Below the pieces are notes generated by a model. It worked only from the letters and a program-made list of their open reading frames with translations, was not told the origin of the DNA and did no database searches. From Tritonibacter multivorans (lineage in GTDB: Bacteria; Pseudomonadota; Alphaproteobacteria; Rhodobacterales; Rhodobacteraceae), in assembly GCF_001458415.1 (NCBI RefSeq), contig NZ_CYSD01000014.1, forward strand, positions 176,729-240,728: a DNA stretch of 64,000 nt, given 5' to 3'. Positions 56,680-64,000 of the stretch are shown piece by piece (position 1 is the first letter of the stretch; each line of letters begins with the position of its first letter). Made by a program: the position numbers and the translations under genes.

Positions 56680-57648
56680 GTGACTATGAAAACCACCCTG
56701 CTGAGTGCAGTCGCCGCGTGCACAATGGCGTTTGCGGTCTCTGCCGAGACACTGACGCTTGTGAACTCTGATGCCATCGACAGCCAGATGGACCGAATGA
56801 ACAAGCATTTCAAAGGCTTGGTCGAAGACCGCTCGGGCGGCGATATTACCGTCAACTACATTACTGGCACCCAGCTTGGCACGCCGCCGCAGGTGATGGA
56901 CCAGATGTCCACCGGATCTGTGGATGCGCTGGGAACGGCCGGGTCTTGGCTGTCGGCCTATGCGCCGGACACGCAGATCATGACCTGGGGCTTCACCTTC
57001 CGCGACAGCGACCATGTGTTTGATTTCTTCCGCTCTGACCTGTTTCAGGATCTGACCACAGAGATGCGTGAAGAGGCCCGCATCCGCGTGCTGTCCGGCG
57101 GCCCAACCGAACCGCGGATTGCCTTTATGGTGGACGCGCTGCCCAGCGATGGCAGCTTTGACAGCCGGAAAATGCGCATCCCGCAGATCCCGTCTTATCT
57201 TGGCCTGTGGACGGCCCTTGGCGCGCAGCCGACACAGGTCGCTTGGGGCGAGGTCTATCTGGGTCTGAACACTGGGGTTGTGGATGGCGCGGAAGGCCCG
57301 CCCACGGCTGCGATCTCTCAGCGGTTCCATGAGGTTGCGCCAAACGTCTATATGACCAACCACGTCTGGGCGTCGTCGGCCATTATGATCAACGAAGACA
57401 AGTTCCAGTCGATGTCGCCGGACCATCAGGCAATCCTGGTAAAAGCGGCTGAGGACGCCGCCACCTTTGCCTTTGAGGATGCCTCGTCGCGCCGCGACGC
57501 GGTGTTGGAGCAGATGCGGGCCGCCGGCGCCAAGATTTTGGACTACGACACAACCGCGCTGCAAGCCGCCGCCCTTGAAGGCGTGGCCAAAGCGGAAGCC
57601 GATGGTCTGTGGAGCCCCGGGCTGTTTGAAAAAGTTCAGCAGCAGTAG
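56680..57648 (+). CDS. TRAP transporter binding protein (DctP)
   Basis: 322 residues. Signal peptide to about MAFAVSAET. DctP fold with the conserved Arg region (GGPTEPRIAFMVDALP), QIPSYLGLWTALGAQPTQVAWGEVYLGLNTGVVDGAEGPP. GTG start preceded by GGAGGAGG; ATG 56686 is the alternative. Delivers the sugar acid in the periplasm to the membrane parts downstream. Confidence 0.92.
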   Translation: MTMKTTLLSAVAACTMAFAVSAETLTLVNSDAIDSQMDRMNKHFKGLVEDRSGGDITVNYITGTQLGTPPQVMDQMSTGSVDALGTAGSWLSAYAPDTQIMTWGFTFRDSDHVFDFFRSDLFQDLTTEMREEARIRVLSGGPTEPRIAFMVDALPSDGSFDSRKMRIPQIPSYLGLWTALGAQPTQVAWGEVYLGLNTGVVDGAEGPPTAAISQRFHEVAPNVYMTNHVWASSAIMINEDKFQSMSPDHQAILVKAAEDAATFAFEDASSRRDAVLEQMRAAGAKILDYDTTALQAAALEGVAKAEADGLWSPGLFEKVQQQ

Positions 57649-57661
57649 GACATTAAACTTC

Positions 57662-57685
57662 GGTCGGGCAGTCCCCTGCCCGGCC
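57662..57685 (+). terminator. Hairpin between dctP-type and dctQ-type genes
   Basis: GGTCGGGCAG and CTGCCCGGCC pair over 10 bp with one G-U and a TCCC loop. No T-tract. Likely a processing or attenuation element giving more binding protein than membrane subunits. Confidence 0.6.
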
Positions 57686-57774
57686 CCAAATATTCCAGAG
57701 CCCTCCAAAACCCGGTCCCCAACCACCACGTCAAGGGGCGCTCTGGACCAGTTCTCACGCACAACGGAGGCCTC

Positions 57775-58266
57775 ATGCGCCAGGCGATCAAAACATTCAT
57801 CCGCATTCAGGGCCAGGTCGAAATGGCGGTGTGCGTGGCTTTGGTCGCGCTGATTGTTGGAACGATCGTGTTTCAGGTCATTGCGCGCTATGTGTTCAAC
57901 GCGCCGGTGCCCTGGATGGAGGAGCTGGTCACCATCTTTTTCATCCTCCTGACCCTGATCGCAGCGGCGATTGCGGCCAAGGAAAAGCGCCATATTCTGG
58001 TCGATCTCTTCCCCCGAGGCGCTTTGGCGCGGGGTCTGGGGGTGGTTATGTCGCTGTTGACCGTGGTCACGCTCGGGGTGCTGCTGGCCCATATCGGACC
58101 CATCCTGAAGGTGGAGTTCAGGCGTAGCACGATTTCCCTGCCGCAGAATTTTCCGATTGCTTACTACAATTCGATCCCGCTCATTTACTGCTTCTGTTCG
58201 ATCATTCTGTCGACGCTGTATGACGTGATCTTTGAACGCAAAGAAGACCAAGAGGCGCTTGTCTGA
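57775..58266 (+). CDS. TRAP transporter small membrane subunit (DctQ)
   Basis: 163 residues, four helices, DctQ family (YVFNAPVPWMEELVTIFFILLTLIAAAIAAKEKRHILVD). GGAGG precedes the ATG. Follows the binding protein and ends 1 bp before the large subunit. Confidence 0.92.
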   Translation: MRQAIKTFIRIQGQVEMAVCVALVALIVGTIVFQVIARYVFNAPVPWMEELVTIFFILLTLIAAAIAAKEKRHILVDLFPRGALARGLGVVMSLLTVVTLGVLLAHIGPILKVEFRRSTISLPQNFPIAYYNSIPLIYCFCSIILSTLYDVIFERKEDQEALV

Positions 58267-58267
58267 T

Positions 58268-59590
58268 ATGGAAGCTCTACTTCTTCTGGCCCTTTTGTTC
58301 GGCCTTATTTTCCTGCGCATGCCAGTGCCTTTTGCCATGCTGACGGCGGCGGCTGGTTTCATTGCCTATCAATCCATCTTTGGCGACAATCCCCTGTTTA
58401 AGGCGGCGGGTATCCGCATCATTCCACAGCGTATGGCACCGTCCTTGGAAAGCTTTCCGCTGTTGGCGATCCCCTTGTTTGTCTTTGCAGGCAATCTGCT
58501 GAATGCCGCCGGGATTGCAGACCGGATCTTTACCTTTGCCAAATCCCTGGTGGCCCATGTCCACGGGGGGCTTGCGCATGTGAACATCCTGGCCTCGATC
58601 GTGTTTTCCGGCATGTCCGGCGTGGCGGCGGCTGATGCGGCGGGCCTTGGCGCGATTGAGATCAAAGCGATGGAGAAAGCAGGTTTCGGCAAGGCGTTTT
58701 CCGCCGCTGTGACGGCCTCGTCCTCAATCATCGGGCCAATCATCCCACCCAGTGTGATTATGGTGATCTATGCGGTGCTGTCGGGTGAATCCATTGCCAA
58801 GCTGTTTCTTGCGGGCATTGTTCCGGGCTTGTTTCTGGGCGCGGTTTTGATGATCCTGATCTACATTCTGGCGGTCACCAAAAAGGTCGAAGCTCCGGTC
58901 AGCCCGCGCGCCACATTCCGCGACGTGACCTGTTCAGCTTGGCGCGCCCTGCCCGGTTTGATGGCCCCGTTCCTGCTGGTGGCGGGGCTGCTGTCGGGGG
59001 TTGCCACGCCCACGGAACTGGGAGCGATTGTGACGGTCTATGCCATTATCCTTGGCCTTTGGATGCGCGAGCTGACCTTTGCGGCGCTGTTGAATGCGAC
59101 CAAAAGCACGGTGTTCACCATTGGGGCGCTGGTGTTCATTCTGGCCTGCGCCGCGCCGATTTCCTGGTTGATTTCAGTTCTGAACGTGCCCGAAACCTTG
59201 CAGGTCTTCCTGCTGTCGGTGTCAGAGAACCCGATCATCCTGCTGTTGTTGATCAATCTGATGCTGCTGGTGGCAGGTCTGGTGATGGAGACCACGGCGA
59301 TCATGCTGATTGCGGTGCCCACGCTCTGGCCAATTGTGGGGACGCTTGGCATTGATCCAACGCAGTTTGGGGTGATGATGATTTTCAACCTTCTGATCGG
59401 CGCGATCACCCCGCCCTTTGGTGTGATCCTGTTCATCATGATGGATGTGGCCAAGATCTCTTACGGGGCTTTGGTGCGGGCGATGATGCCGTTCTACATC
59501 CCGATTGTGATCACCTTGCTGGTCATTACGTTTGTCCCATCCGTGACTTTGTTCCTGCCGGAACTGGTCTATGGCGCCAGTGGGCGATAA
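58268..59590 (+). CDS. TRAP transporter large membrane subunit (DctM)
   Basis: 440 residues, about twelve helices, DctM family (SFPLLAIPLFVFAGNLLNAAGIADRIF, SSSIIGPIIPPSVIMVIYAV, LIGAITPPFGVILFIMMDVA). Starts at ATG 58268, one base after the DctQ stop. Sodium-driven uptake of a sugar acid, judged by neighbours. Confidence 0.94.
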   Translation: MEALLLLALLFGLIFLRMPVPFAMLTAAAGFIAYQSIFGDNPLFKAAGIRIIPQRMAPSLESFPLLAIPLFVFAGNLLNAAGIADRIFTFAKSLVAHVHGGLAHVNILASIVFSGMSGVAAADAAGLGAIEIKAMEKAGFGKAFSAAVTASSSIIGPIIPPSVIMVIYAVLSGESIAKLFLAGIVPGLFLGAVLMILIYILAVTKKVEAPVSPRATFRDVTCSAWRALPGLMAPFLLVAGLLSGVATPTELGAIVTVYAIILGLWMRELTFAALLNATKSTVFTIGALVFILACAAPISWLISVLNVPETLQVFLLSVSENPIILLLLINLMLLVAGLVMETTAIMLIAVPTLWPIVGTLGIDPTQFGVMMIFNLLIGAITPPFGVILFIMMDVAKISYGALVRAMMPFYIPIVITLLVITFVPSVTLFLPELVYGASGR

Positions 59591-59718
59591 TGCGGGCCTG
59601 TGACCCATTTCTGACCGCAGAGGCGCCGCCCGGCGCGTCAATTGCTGTTAAAGGTCAGGCGAAATGCGATTAAGGCTTGGGACGGCAGTTGAAAACCACG
59701 CCAGAGAGGTGCGTTGTC

Positions 59719-61425
59719 TTGGAAAGTGAACCCGATACGAAGAATGTCCCAGCGGGTGCGGCGGCTCTGGCCAAGGGGCTGACGCTCCTTAATCTGGTGG
59801 CAGATGCCGACCAGCCGCAACGATTTGCGGAACTTCTGAAGGCATCGGGGCTGTCCAAGCCGACCTTCGCCCGCATCTTGCGGACGTTGACGGCCTTTGG
59901 ACTGGTGCGCAACGACGAGGCACAGGGGACCTATACGCTGGGGCCGCGGTTCCTGGAGCTGTCTCACAAGGTCTGGGACAGCTTTGACCTGATTTCAGTC
60001 GCAAGTGCCGAGCTTGACCGCCTGTCGGCTGAACTGGGCGAAACCGTTGCCTTGTGCAAGCTGGACAATGACGGCGTGGTCTATGTGGCCGAAAGTTCGG
60101 GTGTGGGGCTTTGTGTGCATGTGCGAGTGGGCGATCGCAAGCCGCTTTACTGTACCGCGGCGGGCAAGGCGTTTCTGGCGTTTCAAGACCCGTCTTTTAC
60201 CCGCGCCTATCTGGATGCCGCCACGCTGGAGCAACACACAGCCACCACGCTGACAGCGCAAAAGGCGCTGGAAGGGGATCTGGCCCTGACCAAAGCCCGT
60301 GGTTATGCGGTGTCCTATGAGGAGTTCCTGCCCGGTGTGAATGGGGTCTCGTCCGTGGTGTCAGCCCCCGATGGCACGCCGCTGGGGGCGCTGACGATCC
60401 TTGCCCCGGCCTCGCGCCTGAGCGAAGAAAACATTCACCCGGCGGGCCGCGATCTGATCGCAGCGGCCCGTCGGATCACCGGTGCGGCCGGCGCTGTGGC
60501 GCTGTCTTCGCGGCCGCAACCGCGGGCCAAAAACAGCAAGACCAAGCCGATGGAGATCGAATGTGTCCTGCCGTGGGGGGCACAGCTGGGCGAAGCGCCG
60601 GTCTGGCACGAGGGTCATAAACGGCTGTACTGGGTCGATATTCTGCGCCCGGCGGTTTACCGGCTGAACCCGGAGACCGGCGTGAACGAGGCCTGCGTGC
60701 TGGAGAAACTGGTCAGCGCGGTTCTGCCAACTCTGGGCGACGCGCTGATTGTCACCACACAGGATGGCGTTGAGATTTTGGATTTTGACACCGGTGACTT
60801 GTTGCCGTTCTGTGACCCGGAAGCTGGTCTGCATGAAAACCGCCTGAACGATGCCAAAATCGGACCCGGCGGGTCGATCTGGGTGGGGTCAATGCGGATG
60901 GACGCGGCAAAACCAACAGGCGGGCTCTACCGTGTGGATCAGAGCGGGAACTGGCTGCGCCGGGAAAGCGGGCTGACGGTGTCCAATGGGCTGGCCTGGA
61001 GCCCCGATGGCGGCACTTTCTATTTTGTCGATACGGTGCCGGGGCTGATCTATGCCTATGACTGCGTCCCCGGTGCCGGAGAGCTGTCCAATCGTCGGGT
61101 TTTCGCCAAGGTAGATGCCGATGACGGGCGCCCGGATGGCCTTGTGGTGGATGCGGCAGGCGGCCTGTGGTGCGCGCTTTGGGATGGCTGGAAACTGCGC
61201 CGGTTCACGCCAGACGGCAAGGTTGATTTTGACGTTGATATGCCCGTCCCGCGCCCGACCAGCCTGTGTTTTGGCGGCGCTGACAACAAAACCCTCTTTG
61301 TGACCAGCGCCCGCACCCGTCTGCCCGCCGCCACATTGGCCGAGGCGCCCCTGTCCGGCGGCATTTTCGCATTTGACGCTGGAGTGTCTGGCGCGCCAAC
61401 CTATTCCTTCAAGCTGGAGGCCTGA
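59719..61425 (+). CDS. IclR regulator fused to SMP-30/gluconolactonase
   Basis: About 568 residues. An IclR winged helix covers ~12-75 (LAKGLTLLNLVADADQPQRFAELLKASGLSKPTFARILRTLTAFGLVRND). The IclR effector domain runs to ~260 (AESSGVGLCVHVRVGDRKPLYCTAAGKAFLA). A short basic linker follows, and from Met278 a complete SMP-30 lactonase: GEAPVWHEGHKRLYWVDI, HENRLNDAKIGPGGSIWVGSM, SNGLAWSPDGGTFYFVDT, RPDGLVVDAAGGLWCALW. No ATG is available; TTG 59719 with AGAGG 9 nt upstream is my choice, TTG 59677 the alternative. It may hydrolyse a sugar lactone and also regulate the cluster. Confidence 0.86.
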   Translation: MESEPDTKNVPAGAAALAKGLTLLNLVADADQPQRFAELLKASGLSKPTFARILRTLTAFGLVRNDEAQGTYTLGPRFLELSHKVWDSFDLISVASAELDRLSAELGETVALCKLDNDGVVYVAESSGVGLCVHVRVGDRKPLYCTAAGKAFLAFQDPSFTRAYLDAATLEQHTATTLTAQKALEGDLALTKARGYAVSYEEFLPGVNGVSSVVSAPDGTPLGALTILAPASRLSEENIHPAGRDLIAAARRITGAAGAVALSSRPQPRAKNSKTKPMEIECVLPWGAQLGEAPVWHEGHKRLYWVDILRPAVYRLNPETGVNEACVLEKLVSAVLPTLGDALIVTTQDGVEILDFDTGDLLPFCDPEAGLHENRLNDAKIGPGGSIWVGSMRMDAAKPTGGLYRVDQSGNWLRRESGLTVSNGLAWSPDGGTFYFVDTVPGLIYAYDCVPGAGELSNRRVFAKVDADDGRPDGLVVDAAGGLWCALWDGWKLRRFTPDGKVDFDVDMPVPRPTSLCFGGADNKTLFVTSARTRLPAATLAEAPLSGGIFAFDAGVSGAPTYSFKLEA

Positions 61426-62196
61426 ATGAATTACGCCCCCAATGCGCTGTTTGATCTCAGCGGTCGCACCGCGCTGGTGACCGGCGCCAGCCGTGGCATT
61501 GGCGCGGCCATTGCCCAAGGGCTGGCGGCTGCAGGCGCGCATGTGTTTGCCCATGGCCAAACGGAACGCAGCGCTGCGGCAACCGTCACGGCCATTACAG
61601 AAGCTGGCGGCAGCGCCGAGGCGATTTTTGGTGATCTGGCTGAACGATCTATGGGCAGCGCGCTCATTCGCAGCTGCGAGGCGCGGGCCGGCAAGTTGGA
61701 CATTTTGGTGATCAATGCGTCCGCGCAGATCAATGCCCCTTTGGACCAGCTCACCGATGCGGATCTGAGCTTTCAGATTGACGTCAATCTGCGTGCAACC
61801 GTGGACATGCTGCGCGGGGCCCTGCCTTTGATGGCGGCGCAGGGTTGGGGGCGCGTGGTCAATATTGGCTCGATCAATCAGTCGGGTCCTAAACCGGTGG
61901 TCACCGCCTATGCCGCGACCAAAGCGGCCCAGCACAATCTGGTACAAAGCCAGGCGCGTGAATATGCGCAAACAGGTGTCACCCTCAACACCCTATCGCC
62001 GGGGCTGATCGACACAGACCGCAATGCCGATCGCAAGGCGACGGATCCAGAGGGTTGGCAGGCCTATGTTGCGCAGGCCAATTGGATGGGCCGCGCCGGA
62101 ACGGCCGACGAGATGGTCGGGGCAGCGGTGTTTCTCGCATCCGATGCAAGCCGGTTTATGACCGGTGAAGTGCTGACCCTGTCAGGGGGCTACTGA
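61426..62196 (+). CDS. SDR-family sugar/sugar-acid dehydrogenase
   Basis: 256 residues, classical SDR. TGASRGIG is near residue 20, the usual NNAG reads INAS, Ser is in NIGSINQ, and Tyr162-x3-Lys166 is YAATK. C-terminal FLASDASRFMTGEVLTLSGGY. Resembles gluconate 5-dehydrogenase and related enzymes. Starts directly after the fusion gene stop and ends the cluster. Confidence 0.9.
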   Translation: MNYAPNALFDLSGRTALVTGASRGIGAAIAQGLAAAGAHVFAHGQTERSAAATVTAITEAGGSAEAIFGDLAERSMGSALIRSCEARAGKLDILVINASAQINAPLDQLTDADLSFQIDVNLRATVDMLRGALPLMAAQGWGRVVNIGSINQSGPKPVVTAYAATKAAQHNLVQSQAREYAQTGVTLNTLSPGLIDTDRNADRKATDPEGWQAYVAQANWMGRAGTADEMVGAAVFLASDASRFMTGEVLTLSGGY

Positions 62197-62258
62197 ACCG
62201 GATCACATATCCGATGCGGGACGCTGGCCCCCCGGGCAAACCAGAGGGCCAGTTCGGC

Positions 62259-63404
62259 TCACAATGCGTTTTCGAAGAGCGTTGTGAGGTTTTCTTCTGT
62301 GAGTTTGATTGGGTTTCCGCCGCAGGAGGGGTCGGTGATTGCGTCTTTGACGAGGGCGGGGATGGCGGTTTCGGTGACGCCGAGGGCGCGCAGGGATGAG
62401 GGAATGCCAAGACGGTTGTTGAGATCCTGAACAAAAGCGCAGAAGCCGTCAAAGCCGCCCTCGATCCCCAAGTAAGCCGCCGCCTGATCAAAGCGGTCGC
62501 GGATGGCGGGCGCGTTGAAGGCCAGCACCGCGGGCATGCAGACCGCATTGGTGGTGCCGTGGTGGGTGTTGAACTGCGCGCCCACGGGGTGGCTCATGGC
62601 GTGGATGGCGCCAAGGCCTTTCTGGAAGGCGGTCGCGCCCATCATCGCCGCTGACATCATCTGGGCACGGGCCTCCAGATCCTGGCCGTCGGCATAGGCG
62701 CGCGGCAGGTAATCCTTGACCAGACGCATGCCCTCCAGCGCAATGCCCTGGCTCATCGGGTGATAATGCGGGCTGGAAAACGCCTCCACACAATGGGCAA
62801 AAGCGTCCAATCCGGTGCCTGCGGTGATCGCGGGCGGCATGCCCACGGTCAGTTCCGGGTCGCAGATCACCACAGCGGGCAGCACCTTGGGGTGGAAGAT
62901 GATCTTCTTGGCATGGGTTTCAGAATTGGTGATGACGCTGGCGCGGCCCACCTCGGAGCCGGTGCCTGCGGTGGTGGGCACGGCAATGATCGGCGCAATT
63001 GCGTCGCTGTCCGCCCGCGTCCACCAGTCGCCAATATCCTCAAAATCCCAGACCGGACGGGTTTGGCCTGCCATAAAGGCCACCATTTTCCCCAGATCCA
63101 GCCCCGAGCCGCCGCCAAAGGCGATGACCCCATCATGGCCGCCCGCCTTATAGGCCGCGACCCCCGCTGCGAGGTTGATCTCGTTTGGGTTCGGGTCGAC
63201 CTCGGCAAAAATCGCACGGCCCAGACCCGCGGCCTCCAGAATATCCAGCGTTGCGGATGTGATCGGCAGCGGTGCCAGCCCGCGGTCGGTGACCAAAAGC
63301 GGCTTGGTGATGCCGACTTGCGCGCAGGCGTCTGCCAGCTCCGCAATGCGGCCCGCGCCAAATTTAAGTGTGGTCGGATAAGACCAGTTTCCAACAAGGC
63401 TCAT
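62259..63404 (-). CDS. Iron-containing alcohol dehydrogenase
   Basis: 381 residues, type III ADH. NAD site GGGSGLDLGK, PTTAGTGSEVGRAS, metal ligands in GTGLDAFAHCVEAF, GAIHAMSHPVGAQFNTHHGTTNAV. Overlaps the aldehyde dehydrogenase gene by 4 bp; the pair probably oxidises an alcohol through its aldehyde to an acid. The substrate is unknown. Confidence 0.92.
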   Translation of the reverse strand: MSLVGNWSYPTTLKFGAGRIAELADACAQVGITKPLLVTDRGLAPLPITSATLDILEAAGLGRAIFAEVDPNPNEINLAAGVAAYKAGGHDGVIAFGGGSGLDLGKMVAFMAGQTRPVWDFEDIGDWWTRADSDAIAPIIAVPTTAGTGSEVGRASVITNSETHAKKIIFHPKVLPAVVICDPELTVGMPPAITAGTGLDAFAHCVEAFSSPHYHPMSQGIALEGMRLVKDYLPRAYADGQDLEARAQMMSAAMMGATAFQKGLGAIHAMSHPVGAQFNTHHGTTNAVCMPAVLAFNAPAIRDRFDQAAAYLGIEGGFDGFCAFVQDLNNRLGIPSSLRALGVTETAIPALVKDAITDPSCGGNPIKLTEENLTTLFENAL

Positions 63405-64000
63405 GAGGTCACCTTTTTCAGATGGTAGGATTTGGGGCGCGTCAGGTTCTGGTAGCCGATCACCGACAACCCGCCCCCGCGCCCGGTGTTTTTGCAGCCC
63501 GTCCAGCAGAGGCCGGGATCCAGATAATCCGCCCGGTTCATAAACACCGTGCCAGTTTCCAGCTGATCGCCAATGCGCGCGGCGCGCTCCACATCCGCAG
63601 TCCAGAGCGACGCCGTCAGACCAAAGTCGCAGTCATTCATCAGCCGGATCGCTTCCGCATCAGAAGAGACCTTCATAATGCCGACCACAGGGCCAAAGCT
63701 TTCTTCGCGCATTACCCGCATGTCATGGGTCACATCCGTCAGGATCTGCGGCGTCAGATAAGCGCCGCCATCATCGGCGGCAAAGGGGTCTATATGAGCG
63801 GTCGCGCCATCAGCCACAGCCTCGGCAATCTGGGCCCGCACCTCATTGGCGAAACGCACATTGGCCATTGGCCCCAGCGTGGTTGCGGGATCCATGGGAT
63901 TGCCCAGCTTATAGCCCTGAACCAGCGCCACGGCTTTGGCCACGAAGCTGTCATACAGGCTTTCGTGCACATAGATCCGCTCAATCCCGCAGCAGCACTG
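63401..64000 (-). CDS. Aldehyde dehydrogenase (5' partial)
   Basis: The frame runs open to the window edge. The first visible residues QCCCGIERIYVHESLYDSF contain the catalytic-Cys region of ALDH enzymes. Then come GNPMDPATTLGPMAN, EESFGPVVGIMKV with the second Glu, and FGLTASLWTAD. The ~200 visible residues are the C-terminal part of a ~450-residue enzyme. NAD(P)-dependent oxidation of an aldehyde, coupled to the alcohol dehydrogenase. Confidence 0.9.
   Translation of the reverse strand, partial: QCCCGIERIYVHESLYDSFVAKAVALVQGYKLGNPMDPATTLGPMANVRFANEVRAQIAEAVADGATAHIDPFAADDGGAYLTPQILTDVTHDMRVMREESFGPVVGIMKVSSDAEAIRLMNDCDFGLTASLWTADVERAARIGDQLETGTVFMNRADYLDPGLCWTGCKNTGRGGGLSVIGYQNLTRPKSYHLKKVTS

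Noticed and set aside
56659..58362. 567-codon open frame on the minus strand
   Set aside because: Antisense to DctP/DctQ, whose motifs and signal peptide are clear.

Overview
The window looks like a chromosomal segment of a marine Roseobacter-group alphaproteobacterium (Rhodobacteraceae). This is inferred from GC-rich coding sequence, dense short operons, TRAP and ABC transporters, a choline-sulfatase/LysR pair, a urea/short-chain amide ABC transporter with formamidase, and carnitine catabolism genes. I see no rRNA, tRNA, CRISPR array, intact IS element or prophage. Both edges cut genes: a carnitine dehydrogenase on the left and an aldehyde dehydrogenase on the right.

Layout. 1-6.3 kb: L-carnitine dehydrogenase/thioesterase fusion (partial), a GlxA-type AraC regulator, and a divergent operon of acyl-CoA dehydrogenase, ADP-forming acyl-CoA synthetase and CaiD-like hydratase. 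Together these suggest use of carnitine, crotonobetaine or gamma-butyrobetaine. 6.5-8.8 kb: an Asp-rich FG-GAP/carbohydrate-binding-like protein. 8.8-11.4 kb: choline-sulfatase with a divergent LysR regulator. 11.7-18.2 kb: an SDR, then a DMT exporter, two Lrp regulators and a three-enzyme operon (PLP lyase, M24 hydrolase, Asp/Glu racemase-like protein) of unknown substrate. 18.3-22 kb: a ferric-type ABC importer. 22-25.4 kb: LysR, GST and a PNPOx-flavodoxin reductase fusion.

25.4-36.4 kb: an amide/urea system. FmdB-like zinc ribbon, formamidase and UrtABCDE-type transporter lie opposite a permease-fused hybrid histidine kinase and a LuxR-type response regulator. A perfect 20-bp palindrome lies in the shared promoter region. 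36.7-47.3 kb: a sulfide/redox defence island with SulP transporter, SQR-type flavoprotein with an N-terminal DUF442 domain, persulfide dioxygenase-like protein, His-rich exported protein, a broken YeeE/DUF2892 locus, GNAT, Crp/Fnr and NsrR-like Rrf2 regulators, 1-Cys peroxiredoxin and a cyanide-insensitive-type bd oxidase with a tiny DUF2474 subunit. The same 21-nt element with a GTGACATTGTCAC palindrome lies in both divergent promoter regions of this island.

47.5-54 kb: MscS-like channel, membrane cytochrome-b-like/2Fe-2S protein, small membrane protein and a vanadium-dependent haloperoxidase. 54-62.2 kb: a sugar-acid cluster next to a decayed dgoK (KDG-type kinase) remnant, with DapA-family lyase/dehydratase, mandelate-racemase-type dehydratase, TRAP transporter, an IclR regulator fused to an SMP-30 lactonase, and an SDR. 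62.2-64 kb: Fe-alcohol dehydrogenase and aldehyde dehydrogenase on the minus strand.

The strongest leads are the permease-sensor kinase controlling amide/urea uptake, the twin-box sulfide/bd-oxidase island, the IclR-SMP-30 fusion, and the racemase/M24/PLP-lyase operon.
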